This document shows, in pieces, positions 1-9,100 of a stretch of DNA of 62,031 nucleotides. Where the stretch lies: contig UQLR01000015.1 in assembly GCA_900541975.1 (NCBI GenBank), forward strand, positions 1 to 62,031, written 5' to 3'. Position 1 is the first letter of the stretch. The number at the start of each line of letters is the position of its first letter. The stretch comes from an uncultured Oscillospiraceae bacterium (GTDB lineage: Bacteria; Bacillota; Clostridia; Oscillospirales; Acutalibacteraceae). The position numbers were made by a program, and so were the translations under genes. Under the pieces are notes generated by a model. That model did no database searches and was not told the DNA's origin. It saw only the letters and a list, made by a program, of their open reading frames with translations.

Positions 1-265
1 GCAGCCTGTGGGCGCTTTTTTCTTTATGTTACTTTTTAGTATACACACATTTATTTTTCTTGTCAAGTATTGCAAATGCACAAAATATATTTATTCTTTT
101 CTGCTATTATACAGATTGATATTTTAATAAAAATCAGATATAGTAAACTAAAATAAGTTTTTGTAAAATTATGTTTAATAAAGATTTGTTTTGGGCAAAA
201 TTGCTTAATATGTGATTTTTATTCACATATTTAAAATGCAAGGGGTGGACAATTTGTCCCAGCTC
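1..265. repeat. ICE left-end repeat X, copy 1
   Basis: Base 1 aligns with base 31420 and the similarity runs to about 265 (31630 in the other copy), with a few indels. Shared landmarks include GTATACACACATTTATTT, ACAGATTGATATTT and AAGTTTTTGTAAAATTATG. The first 21 bases are the tail of the terminator of the small RNA described at 31338-31441. The segment ends in the palindromic site GGACAATTTGTCC (core 247-259). No gene is visible in it. Confidence 0.8.
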
Positions 266-288
266 AATTTTAAAACTATATGGGGGAA

Positions 289-304
289 GGGGCTTTCGTA
301 TAAG
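289..304 (+). repeat. 16-bp direct repeat, left copy
   Basis: GGGGCTTTCGTATAAG is found here and again at 1283-1298. The two copies bracket the IS-like remnant and the toxin-antitoxin pair, so the module between them may have been inserted or duplicated as a unit. IS200/IS605 elements do not make target duplications, so another mechanism would be needed. Confidence 0.6.
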
Positions 305-493
305 GGTGAATTATACTATAAGTGCAACAGTTTAGCGGCATAAACATATATAAGACTGCACCGTAGGGCATACGGAAACAGTATAATCTAGCTTGTGGAC
401 ACTGTGTAAGTCATTAAATACCGTAAGGTATGAGCCAATGCAGTAGTGGAGGAAACAAGAATTCCCTTGCTTTAGCTATGGGGAGTGTCAAGG
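305..493 (+). mobile_element. IS200/IS605-like right-end remnant (possible omega-RNA region)
   Basis: The stretch lacks any open frame but ends in a pattern I recognise from right ends of IS605-type elements: GAGGAAACAAGAAT followed by a small hairpin containing GCTTTAGC and the closing GGGGAGTGTCAAG (449-493). In complete elements this region follows tnpB and is transcribed as the omega RNA that guides TnpB. No tnpA or tnpB is present here. It is either a decayed remnant or a stand-alone RNA; the recognition is by eye and not confirmed by alignment. Confidence 0.5.
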
Positions 494-609
494 TTGAGCT
501 GGTTCTTGCTTTTTGCGGTTGTTGGAACTTTGATCTATCACGCAGCTTGCAGCAAGCACACGGATTGGTAAAAAAAATTAAAAAAAAATTAAAGAAAAAT
601 TAAAAAAAA

Positions 610-652
610 ATTAAAGAAAAATACTTGTATTTTTCTTTAATATGAATATAAT
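610..652 (+). promoter_or_regulatory. toxin-antitoxin promoter with overlapping inverted repeat
   Basis: A perfect inverted repeat with 15-bp arms and a 2-base loop lies at 610-641 (left arm ATTAAAGAAAAATAC). It overlaps a promoter with -35 TTGTAT (625-630), a 16-bp spacer and -10 TATAAT (647-652). Transcription would start near 659, leaving a short leader with the RBS at 662-668. RelB-type antitoxins repress their own operon at such palindromes, so this is the likely operator. Confidence 0.6.
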
Positions 653-676
653 AGGAGTATGAAAGGAGTGTTGAAC

Positions 677-940
677 ATGGCACAAGCAGTAAATGTAAAT
701 TTCAAATTAGACGCTGATGTAAAAAAAAGCATGGAACAGGCTTGCTCTGATATGGGTCTTTCTATGAGTGCTGCTTTTACGATTTTTGCCAAAAAAGTCG
801 GCAGAGAAAGACGTATTCCTTTTGAGGTATCCGCTGATCCGTTTTATAGCGAGGAAAACATTGCCGAGCTTGAAAGACGTATTGCCGACATGAAAGCGGG
901 AAGAAACACCCACGAACATGAGCTTATCGAGGTGGAGTGA
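677..940 (+). CDS. relB: RelB/DinJ-family antitoxin
   Basis: Small ribbon-helix-helix antitoxin of 87 residues. The N-terminal half (VNVNFKLDADVKKSMEQ, then MGLSMSAAFTIFAKK) matches the RelB/DinJ DNA-binding fold, and the acidic C-terminal tail is the usual toxin-wrapping segment. The start at 677 is chosen because AAAGGAG lies 9 bases upstream; the in-frame ATG at 659 is too close to its own AGGAG and falls at the predicted transcript start. Its stop overlaps the toxin start (TGATG), so the two are translationally coupled. It should neutralise the toxin and repress the operon. RelB-type antitoxins more often pair with RelE or YafQ, but pairing with YoeB-type toxins also occurs. Confidence 0.88.
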   Translation: MAQAVNVNFKLDADVKKSMEQACSDMGLSMSAAFTIFAKKVGRERRIPFEVSADPFYSEENIAELERRIADMKAGRNTHEHELIEVE

Positions 941-1203
941 TGAAAAAGATATGGCATGATAAAGCGTGGGAAGAATATGTATATTGGCAGACACAAGACA
1001 AGAAAACACTCAAGAAAATCAATCGGCTTCTAACGGATATTGACCGTAATGGGTATCAGTGCATAGGTAAGCCTGAACCGCTCAGAGGAAATCTTTTGGG
1101 CTTTTGGAGTGTCCGTATTGATGAGAAAAACCGCATTGTGTTCCGTATCGGTGATGATGTTTTAGAAATCGCAGAATGTGGTTCTCATTACGGAGATAAA
1201 TAG
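940..1203 (+). CDS. yoeB: YoeB/Txe-family ribosome-dependent mRNA interferase
   Basis: 87-residue toxin closely resembling E. coli YoeB: it shares the WEEYVYWQ opening, the KPEPLRGNLLGFWS core and the R-I-x-x-x-x-R segment, and ends in ECGSHYGDK with the conserved His-Tyr pair. YoeB cleaves mRNA in the ribosomal A site. ATG at 940 is preferred over GTG at 937 because it overlaps the antitoxin stop. The pair probably acts as an ICE maintenance or stress module. It sits between the 16-bp repeats at 289 and 1283, which makes it cargo rather than backbone. Confidence 0.88.
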   Translation: MKKIWHDKAWEEYVYWQTQDKKTLKKINRLLTDIDRNGYQCIGKPEPLRGNLLGFWSVRIDEKNRIVFRIGDDVLEIAECGSHYGDK

Positions 1204-1433
1204 TGTAGTGGTTAGGGTGGAATTATAAGGACAACAAAAGCGTGTTGCTCTTATTTTGTGCTTATTTTTTTCTCTGCTTTAGGGGGCTTTCGTATAAGCT
1301 TTTTTCATCCGCGAAGCATGGTAGATTCTTTGTTTTGGCGCAGTGGATGATTTTGCCGTGCAGGTTTTTTCAAACTCATAAACTTACTTACAAACTTAAA
1401 CATATCAATATACCAGGATAATCTTGCAGCGAG
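1204..1433. other. intergenic stretch after the toxin-antitoxin pair
   Basis: No supported gene. It contains the second GGGGCTTTCGTATAAG repeat (1283-1298). Just before that repeat, TTTTCTCTGCTTTA resembles the sequence preceding the palindromic site inside parB (28240-28252). The rest is AT-rich and unremarkable. Confidence 0.5.
1283..1298 (+). repeat. 16-bp direct repeat, right copy
   Basis: Identical to 289-304 (GGGGCTTTCGTATAAG). See the left copy. Confidence 0.6.
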
Positions 1434-1466
1434 CAAAGAGGTGGGACAATTTGTCCCACTTCTTTG
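1434..1466. repeat. ICE palindrome, terminator-like copy
   Basis: The perfect 19-bp palindrome GTGGGACAATTTGTCCCAC (1441-1459) is extended by CAAAGAG/TTCTTTG to 16-bp arms with one G-T pair. A TTTTATTT tract follows on the + strand, so it could terminate the toxin-antitoxin transcript. The core is shared with sites at 240, 9823, 13658, 24579, 27476, 28253 and 31604. Confidence 0.75.
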
Positions 1467-1705
1467 TTTTATTTGAGCTTAAATTATTTTCTAAAAAACA
1501 TTTAAATTGAGCAATCTTAAGGATAATACTGTTTGCAGGATAAAGAAATGCTAGCAAAGCTAGCATTTCGAAACACAAATCCCAGCAGTGCTGGGATTAT
1601 TCAATTAAAATTATTGCTATTAAAAATTTTTGTTTGCTATCAAACTGTAAAGCAAATAAAGCAAATAACCGAAAAAAGAACGCTTAAATTGGAGCTTCTT
1701 ATATG
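1467..1705. repeat. ICE left-end repeat Y, copy 1 (two hairpins)
   Basis: About 240 bp repeated with roughly 90 percent identity at 32530-32775. It contains two perfect hairpins: GAAATGCTAGC/GCTAGCATTTC (1545-1569, loop AAA) and AATCCCAGCA/TGCTGGGATT (1578-1598). After them comes an AT-rich stretch with CAAATAAAGCAAATAA. There is no gene. It lies downstream of the replication-initiator operon, so a role in replication or as a structured RNA is possible. Confidence 0.75.
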
Positions 1706-1725
1706 AATCAAAAAAGCTATCATAA

Positions 1726-2070
1726 TTAAAAAATGCACTTTTGTTGTTTAGGTAAAATTAAAACTCCTTCAGATGTTAAAAATTGAAAAATATAGTTTTT
1801 TGGTTGTAATTGATGCTGCTGCAACCATTCACTTGGTAATATTACCCGCCCATCGTATATGTTAATAAGCTTTAATGTTTCAAACTTTTTTGTGGGTTTA
1901 ACGTGGCCATTACATACAAGTAGGCTGTCTGGATTAATATAAAGTTTTGCCGCATCTTCATAATCAAGTTTTATTACCTGCCTGAAATGACGGTTAATAA
2001 ACACTAAATTACCCTTTTGAATTTTTATTGGTGTACCAATAATTTGCATTTTTATACTGTTTCTACTCAT
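1726..2070 (-). CDS. hypothetical protein next to the replication initiator
   Basis: 114-residue protein that I do not recognise with confidence. It is rich in short beta-prone segments: IGTPIKIQKGNLVFI near the N-terminus and INIYDGRVILPSEWL near residue 75. The second has the feel of an AbrB/MraZ-type swapped-hairpin motif, but that is weak. The ATG at 2070 is chosen because AAAGGAAA lies 8 bases upstream; an in-frame TTG at 2076 touches that RBS. It follows the replication-initiator gene by about 25 bases and is probably co-transcribed. A small DNA-binding regulator of replication is one possibility. Confidence 0.55.
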   Translation of the reverse strand: MSRNSIKMQIIGTPIKIQKGNLVFINRHFRQVIKLDYEDAAKLYINPDSLLVCNGHVKPTKKFETLKLINIYDGRVILPSEWLQQHQLQPKNYIFQFLTSEGVLILPKQQKCIF

Positions 2071-2094
2071 ATCCAATTTCCTTTCGTTTTATTT

Positions 2095-3417
2095 TTATTC
2101 TAGAGGATAGCTAATCAAAGCATTCCATAGGAAGGTCTTAATATATTTTTGCGGATACTTAATCGCATAGATAGTGTCAGCTCGTATGTAGTTTTCCGTG
2201 AGATGGTATAAGAAGTCTTTCAGGTTGTAACCGGAAAAATCTTCCGATAGACATTGGTGTAATTGCCATATAACTTTAGAAGCTGTTACGGTTTCATTTT
2301 TTATCTTTTGTTCTTTGGTAACGGCAAGACTTATTAAATTGGTAACAATAAAGTGATAGATGTTCTTAAATCGTTTGCTACCGCTTAGATCAGATAATAC
2401 TTCATCTGTTTCTGCAAGTATATAGATTGCTTTAGCAGTTTTTTCTCTCTCTAATTCCGTTTCCCAATAAGGTATATCTTTTTCCCAACCCCAATAAGGA
2501 ACATCTTTATCCTTTCCAACCATTTCTGGCCTAACTCCTATAGAAGAGAGATAGGATGTAGAAATATATTTCTTATTGTTTACATAGGTATTGTTAATAT
2601 TGTCCTCATTTTGCATGTCCCGTAAATGCATACACGGTTGTGCTATATTGTCCTCATTTTGCACACACGGTTTTTCAGTGTTGTCCTCATTTTGCATGCA
2701 CGGCTCGTTTGGGAGAGATTCATTTTGTTCACACGATAAAATACTGTTTTTAGAACATGGATCAGGCATATTATTTAACATGTAATCATTAACGGAAAAT
2801 TTACCGTTTTTATCTTTACGTTGTGTCATGGAAATGTAGTCCAGTTCAATCAGCTGATGAAGTGCATTATAATACGCCCTTTGGCCAATCCCAAGATGGA
2901 ACTGGATATTTCTTCGGTTTGGAAAACATATATTTCCGCAAGAAGCAAGAACATAGAAATATGCTATTAACCCTTTTGCTTTAATTGAAAGTCGTGTGTC
3001 TGTCATAATCATTTTGGGAATAAAGCCATACCCATGGATATAAATTCCTGCCATTTTGAGTTTACTTTCATTTTTATTTGTACCTACAGGCAAATCAGTT
3101 TTTATTTTTGCAGGATTTTCAACCAAAATATATATGTTCCGGTTTTTATATCCACGCATTTTTTCTATTTTTATATACCCGTGTTCGATTAATGCATTAT
3201 AGTGCCTATAGTATCCGTTTTTAGACAAGTTTAAATCATGAAGAATTTTATCTCTGCTTGGAAAAATTGTGCTCCCTGCGCCTGTATATGACGCAAGATA
3301 ACAATAGATTGCTTTGGATACAATTGAAAGTTCCGTATCGAGCAGTACTGCTTTACCAACAATGCCGTACCCTTTTGCTCGCACACCTTCCAGTTTTAAC
3401 AAATTTTTATCACTCAT
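2095..3417 (-). CDS. replication initiator-like protein with two winged-helix domains
   Basis: 440-residue protein built from two similar winged-helix units. The first (about 18-90) reads GIVGKAVLLDTELS...FPSRDKILHDLNLSKNGYYRHYNALIEHGYI; the second (about 128-195) reads GFIPKMIMTDTRLS...CFPNRRNIQFHLGIGQRAYYNALHQLIELDYI. A low-complexity linker with PCxQNEDN-type repeats follows, then a helical C-terminal domain like that of ICE replication initiators (DUF6017-type). The protein likely binds an origin and starts autonomous replication of the excised ICE. It is the last large gene of the leftward backbone. The iterated TTGTCCTCATTTTGCA units in the linker DNA (2599-2700) could also be binding sites, which is speculation. 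Confidence 0.65.
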   Translation of the reverse strand: MSDKNLLKLEGVRAKGYGIVGKAVLLDTELSIVSKAIYCYLASYTGAGSTIFPSRDKILHDLNLSKNGYYRHYNALIEHGYIKIEKMRGYKNRNIYILVENPAKIKTDLPVGTNKNESKLKMAGIYIHGYGFIPKMIMTDTRLSIKAKGLIAYFYVLASCGNICFPNRRNIQFHLGIGQRAYYNALHQLIELDYISMTQRKDKNGKFSVNDYMLNNMPDPCSKNSILSCEQNESLPNEPCMQNEDNTEKPCVQNEDNIAQPCMHLRDMQNEDNINNTYVNNKKYISTSYLSSIGVRPEMVGKDKDVPYWGWEKDIPYWETELEREKTAKAIYILAETDEVLSDLSGSKRFKNIYHFIVTNLISLAVTKEQKIKNETVTASKVIWQLHQCLSEDFSGYNLKDFLYHLTENYIRADTIYAIKYPQKYIKTFLWNALISYPLE

Positions 3418-3436
3418 ATTGTCTTCCCCTAACTAC

Positions 3437-3471
3437 AAAAAAGATCCGTTGAAACTCAACGGATCTTTTTT
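3437..3471. terminator. bidirectional terminator between coupling protein and rep gene
   Basis: A perfect stem AAAAAAGATCCGTTGA/TCAACGGATCTTTTTT with a 3-base loop and T-runs on both strands. It separates the rep unit from the conjugation operon. Confidence 0.85.
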
Positions 3472-3485
3472 GTTGCGTAAATAAT

Positions 3486-5240
3486 TTAGTATAAATATTC
3501 ATTGGAAAGTTCTTTTTTCTTTTCATAAATACTGGTATAGGTATAACCGTATTTTTTTTGAACATTCTCAAACAATTCTGCACGCGTTGCATAATAAACT
3601 GTCTGAACAGCTGATGTTTTTAAAGTATAGGGATCGTCCATCTGTATTTTCCATCTCTCAAACCGATCCATAGTCGTCTGCATGGGATGAAATCCTGTTT
3701 TTTCAAGTATCCACTTACCTTTTTCCATATTTTTTAATTCATCGGCTGTCATAAGCGGTCTTTTTATCATCTGATAGCTTGTACCGGATGATAATCTACT
3801 ATGGTTAAAATTATGAGAAATAGAGCCGGACATAATTGTTTGATTACCAAGCGATTGTGATAATTTTTCTGCAGAACTACACAACGGAGATAAACCACCA
3901 AATAAAATATTTTGACAGCAATCTTCGATAATTTCCGCTCCATCTTTCCCGTAATTTTTTTCAAGTTGTGATAAGGATTGAATCATGGGTACTTGAAAAA
4001 TACCTCGAGATCGTCCTGCGGAAAACATCATTTCGGCGTCTTCAAATTTTGTCATAGTTCCATATTCATCTAAAAAAAAGTACACTCGCTTATCCAGCTT
4101 ATTATTAATACTGTTATTCGCCCATTCAATTACTTCATTATAAAGCTGTTTTATAAACAATGACACAATAAAATGTTTTGGAGCATCGTTTTCCGGAAAG
4201 ACAATAAAGATTGCTGTCTTTTCCGTACAAAAGCGCTCTGCGTCTATATTTGAATTAAAACATATAATTTGTTCTAATTCGCTATCAATAAAGGATAACA
4301 GTCGGCTCATAGCGGTACTCATTACACTTGCCATAGATTGCAAAGGAGAATTTGCAGCAGCTCCAGCCAGCCACTTTGCTTTATGGTTGGCCGGTAATTT
4401 ATTAAGCAATACCTGTAAATATGTCTGCGGGATGCTTTCTTTATTTTTAGCTGTTGTTGGATCAACCTGCATAAGCTCTTGAACAATTTTAAAGACACTT
4501 ACAATATGTCTTTGCCCTGCAGTACAAAACTCTGCAATTAACAAAATTACAGCAGCAATAACACCTTCAGCCGAATCATAGAAAAAGGCATTTTGACCTC
4601 CACCATCAAACCCTTTCAGTCGGACAATTGTTTTTGCGGTAATTTTCGCATAGCGTTCGGCTTTTGCTTGATATGTAATGTTGTTGGTTGAATTATATAG
4701 ATCATAATATTTATTGACTAAGTGTATTAAATTATAACTGTCACTTTGCATAGGTTGACGCAAATCAATGACATACGGATGGTAACCGTAATATTTTTGT
4801 GCAATCGTGGCATAATCGCGGAAAACATCCCCTTTTGTATCGGTTACAAGAAAACTCATTCCTGCAGCACACGCATATTCCATATTTGGATATAAAAAGT
4901 AAGTTGTTTTTCCGCCACCTGTGGTACTTAAAATAAGTGTGTGACTATCTGTTGTGTCCACACGTGCATAGATTTTTCCTCCGCGCTGAATTTTATCAAT
5001 AATCAGGCCATCTACAGTAGGCATATGTTTGCCTACACGCCACTGATCAGGCCGAAAAGAAACAACCCTAAAAGCATCAGAAATTTCTTTTGGTGTAGCC
5101 CAACGTGCCGTTCCATGTTGTCCATCACCTACTTTTTTTGCTTTAATCCTATTTAGATTTCCAGAGTTCATATTAAAAATCAGCAAAATTAGAATGACAA
5201 CAGCAGATACACATAATAGAATAATCATTCCAGTATTCAT
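3486..5240 (-). CDS. traG: VirD4/TraG-type conjugative coupling protein
   Basis: 584-residue type IV coupling ATPase that brings the relaxase-DNA complex to the secretion channel. It begins with a single membrane helix (about 5-25), followed by GQHGTARWA, typical of Gram-positive TraG proteins. Walker A is at about 105-113 (LSTTGGGKTT) and Walker B near 385 (YFFLDEYGTM). One N-terminal helix is fewer than in VirD4 of Agrobacterium but usual for Clostridial ICEs. Its start overlaps the stop of the upstream primase-like gene by 4 bases, so they are coupled. The terminator at 3437-3471 follows it. Confidence 0.92.
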   Translation of the reverse strand: MNTGMIILLCVSAVVILILLIFNMNSGNLNRIKAKKVGDGQHGTARWATPKEISDAFRVVSFRPDQWRVGKHMPTVDGLIIDKIQRGGKIYARVDTTDSHTLILSTTGGGKTTYFLYPNMEYACAAGMSFLVTDTKGDVFRDYATIAQKYYGYHPYVIDLRQPMQSDSYNLIHLVNKYYDLYNSTNNITYQAKAERYAKITAKTIVRLKGFDGGGQNAFFYDSAEGVIAAVILLIAEFCTAGQRHIVSVFKIVQELMQVDPTTAKNKESIPQTYLQVLLNKLPANHKAKWLAGAAANSPLQSMASVMSTAMSRLLSFIDSELEQIICFNSNIDAERFCTEKTAIFIVFPENDAPKHFIVSLFIKQLYNEVIEWANNSINNKLDKRVYFFLDEYGTMTKFEDAEMMFSAGRSRGIFQVPMIQSLSQLEKNYGKDGAEIIEDCCQNILFGGLSPLCSSAEKLSQSLGNQTIMSGSISHNFNHSRLSSGTSYQMIKRPLMTADELKNMEKGKWILEKTGFHPMQTTMDRFERWKIQMDDPYTLKTSAVQTVYYATRAELFENVQKKYGYTYTSIYEKKKELSNEYLY

Positions 5241-6178
5241 TTATTTTGCTCCTCTACAACTTTATTCCAGTCTTTTAGCTCTGGTGTGTCTATTTTTACT
5301 TGGTATCCCTTTTTTTGATAAAACACACTGTGCTTATGCGCTGCTATTTGACCGTGATTTTTAGGATTGCCGTTAAAGTCTTTTCCATCTTTATCATTGT
5401 CATAGCAGAAAACAAGATTTTTAATATACGGATAATCTTGTAGTACTCGATCGATCGCCAAACGACTTAATCCATTTATAGCTACAAACGTGTCTTTATA
5501 CCACTCTCGATCTAACATAAACAATGTAATATAAGATAGCATATCGATTGCAGCTTCAAAGATAAACATGGTATCGCTTTTCCCAATATGGCAGAAAGAA
5601 TAAGCTTTATTAGATCCAAAAACTTCCCCTGTAAAGGGATGTTCTGTTAAAGTACCCTTTTGTGTGCAGTGCCGGATTACTCCGTATTTATCACAGCCAG
5701 CAAAGACTACGTTATGTGTGTGCGCACTTTCATATAAAATACCTTTTCTTATAAAAAAGTTGACAACTTGATTATCAATTTTACGAGTTTGCGTTAAATA
5801 GGCGAACGCTCTTTTATTATTTTCATTTCGTGGTGGAGGGATCAGCTTTTTCTTTTTTGCATTTTTTTTGCTTGCGTTCTTAATTTCCTTTTTAGTAAAA
5901 GCGCAATTCACTTGAACATTTCCATTTAAAAGTGTAATGACAGCATCAGGAAAAGACATATTAAAAAATTGGCAAAGAAGGTCAATGGTTGTCCCCTTTT
6001 CGTTTGTGCTATGCTGATACCAGACATGACCTCTAAATTTTAGACTATCATGTCGTTCCCACAACCATTCCGTCCCGCTTGGTTTAACTGTTTCTCCCAT
6101 ACTTTCAAGAACAGCTTTTATATCTTTATGTGCAGCTATATAAATTTCCTCATCTGTAAATGGAATATATTTTGACAT
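5237..6178 (-). CDS. TOPRIM-domain primase-like protein (DUF3991/toprim)
   Basis: 313 residues. The N-terminal part resembles the primase-associated DUF3991 region: FTDEEIYIAAHKDIKAVLESMG, then WYQHSTNEKGTTIDLLCQFFNMSFPDAV. The C-terminal half is a TOPRIM fold, with FIFEAAIDMLSY providing the conserved Glu and LVFCYDNDKDGKD the DxD motif. A lysine-rich stretch (about 100-120) links the two. Such proteins probably prime the transferred strand after conjugation. It lies between relaxase and coupling protein in one operon and overlaps the latter by 4 bases. Confidence 0.8.
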   Translation of the reverse strand: MSKYIPFTDEEIYIAAHKDIKAVLESMGETVKPSGTEWLWERHDSLKFRGHVWYQHSTNEKGTTIDLLCQFFNMSFPDAVITLLNGNVQVNCAFTKKEIKNASKKNAKKKKLIPPPRNENNKRAFAYLTQTRKIDNQVVNFFIRKGILYESAHTHNVVFAGCDKYGVIRHCTQKGTLTEHPFTGEVFGSNKAYSFCHIGKSDTMFIFEAAIDMLSYITLFMLDREWYKDTFVAINGLSRLAIDRVLQDYPYIKNLVFCYDNDKDGKDFNGNPKNHGQIAAHKHSVFYQKKGYQVKIDTPELKDWNKVVEEQNK

Positions 6179-6192
6179 AGAAAATTTCCTCC

Positions 6193-9100
6193 TTATTCGT
6201 AATATTGTTCATTTGGATTGTGTCCTTGCTGAATCCTTTTTTTCTTAATTGCGCTTTTTATTTTTCTGTCTGTGGATTGTTTTTCTGTTTGTCGCATTTG
6301 CTCTCGAAAAATTCTTGCTGTATGGTATGCAAATCCTGACAGTGCAAAAAACAAACCTTCCATTTTAGCAACTTTAATATTTTTTAATGCTTCTTCCGCC
6401 TCCAAATTTCCCAAATCCAAAGCTATTTTATACCAATTAACAGCAAGAGTTATATCGACTGGTGTTCCATATCCATATTGATAAAACCCTGCAATTTTAA
6501 ATGCAAAAGATCCATTTGGACTTTCTGAGAAAGAAGCCTGAAAATTTTGTAGGGATTTTTGAAAAAGAAAATACACCGTAGGATTATCATTTGATAAAAA
6601 ATAATGCGTTTTATATAACATAGCAAGAGAATATTGCGCGTATGGATTTTCTTCAGCTGCGGATAACCCCAACCACCTTTCAGCTTCCGGAAGATTTATC
6701 TCTGTCCCTTTCCCGGAAAGGTACATCTGTCCGATCCGGTATGAAAGTGTGCTGTCCGGCTGACCTTCATTCTGGCTTTCACCATAAATATTTTGAAAGC
6801 CCTGGAGAGCCGTCTGATACAGCGAGTACAAATCTTCTACGGATCTTTCCTGAAATGTACCATTCTCTGATAAAGTTGCTATCTGGTAGATGGCAAAGGG
6901 ATTTCCTTCAGCTGCGGATAGTCCCAGCCATTTTTCAGCTTCCGGAAGATTTATCTCTGTCCCTTTCCCGGAAAGGTACATTTGTCCGATCCGGTACGAA
7001 AGTACGCTGTTCGGCTGACTATCATAAATATTTTGAAAGCCATGGAGAGCTGTCTGATACAGAGAATACAAATCCTCTGCAGATCTTTCCTGAAATGTAC
7101 CGTCCTCTGATAAGGTTGCCACCTTATAGGCGGCAAAGAAATTTCCTTCAGCTGCGGATAACCCCAGCCACTTTTCAGCTTCCGGAAGATTTATCTCCGT
7201 CCCCTTTCCGGAAAGGTACATCTGTCCGATCCGGTATTCCAGCACGTCAGAAGCATTCTTCTGGTTTAATTTTTTAAATAAGTCCAATGACTTTTCATAT
7301 AAAATGTTTGTTACTTCTGGATCTTTTTCTACAGATTGAAGTTTTTCGTCTTCTATGAGATTGGCAAGTTTATAGTGTGCATAAGGATTATTTTGTGATG
7401 ATGCTTCTACAAAATGGGCCGCAGCTCTTTCAAAATTTTGCTGTGTTCCTTCTCCACGTTGATACATAATTCCAAGTTTATATTCTGCATAAGGATTTCC
7501 TTTTGCTTTGCGATAGCAATTCATTGCCTGTTGCAAATCTTGTTTTGTTCCTTGCCCGTGGTAATATAGATTTCCTAATTTATAGTAGGCGTTTATATAG
7601 CCGTTTGCTGCAGAAAGCTCAAACCATGAAAAAGCCTTTTTATAATCTTTCTCAACCCCTTCGCCCTTTAAGTACATATCACCAATTACGCATTGTAAAT
7701 AAGCCCCATACGGACTTTCTATTCCTTCATCAAGCGCAACTAACTTATTATTTTCGATTTTTTCAAAAACTCGAGGATCTTGTAACTCATGATAAAATCT
7801 TAAATAAGCTTTATGGCAATATTCCTGCCCTAATTCTTCGTTCTTTGTAATAATATTATCATTTGTATTAGAAAGATAGATTTGTCCTAATTTATAAGCG
7901 GCCATTGAATGGCCGTTATCAGCTGCAATAGAGTACCACATAGCAGCTTTATATAAATCCATTTTTATGCCATCACCCGTCTGATATTTTTTTGCAAGTT
8001 GGTAACAGGCATTTAGATTATGATGTTCGGCTTCCTCCTGTAGTTCTAACAAGCTCCAATCCATAATAGATTGTATATCTTTTTCAGAGGTTGCGATCCG
8101 TATAGTATCTCCTTGACTTTCAACACTTCTTTGTCCATTTTCGGCGTAGCGTAACGCGTATGCGCTTCTTAAAATACTGTTTTTTAACGACTTAAATTCT
8201 GGCCGGGAAAGTATAGAGATAGCCTGTTCTGGTTCATTTTTATATATTTTTTCAATTTCAACCTGCTTTTCGCACCAGGTGTTATACATCTCTTTTAGTG
8301 CTGGAGAATTGTTTATAGTTTCTTCTAATAAATTGTCTACTTTTTCTTTTATATTCTTCGGCATAAATTTATAATATTTTCTGCCTTTGTCCGGCAATTC
8401 TTTTGAAAGATCTAAAAGCTTTTCCGCAAGCCGTTGTAGTATTTTTTCGTCGTATTGTAAAAGAGGATTGTTTTCGATTTGATTAAAAAGTTCATTAAAT
8501 TTCAATTTTAATTGATCACGATGCTTTGTTTTCTCCTGCTCAACTTGTCCCAGCTCAACCTCAAAGATTTCATGCGCAAAAGCAGATTTCATTTTTTCTA
8601 TTCCCTTTGAAGATAGATATCCTTCCGTTTCATCGTTGCTAAATACTTCCAGATGTATATGTGGATGGTGGCTGGTATCGTGCATACCGGCATACCAACG
8701 CAAATTATTAACAGATATATGGTGTGCGTGTGCAATGGTATCAAGCTGGGAAATCACTAAATTGCGCCAAGGGCATTGCGTATTGTATCCAAGCACATCA
8801 GCATCTTCCCTACGGAGAGATATGACATGTGACCAGATACGCCCCTTATGTTCTGATACCTCTTTCTTCGCCTCTTCTAAATTTAAAGAGTTTTCAGAGG
8901 AAAATAGTCCGTGCTCTCCCACGCGGACAGCACCCGGACGCATTGCAACATATTCTATAAGATTACTTGCGCTGTCAACATCAAGCGTATCTTCCATTCC
9001 CATTTCTCCAACTCTACTAATCAACTCAGAAGCATTTTTTATAGTGGGATTTTCTATGTAGTCATTGTATTCCAGTGTATCTTTGCCCTCTGGAATCAGT

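Noticed and set aside
6642..7277. 211-codon + strand frame opposite the relaxase gene
   Set aside because: It exists only because the repeated Sel1 units are open on both strands; the relaxase frame explains the sequence.
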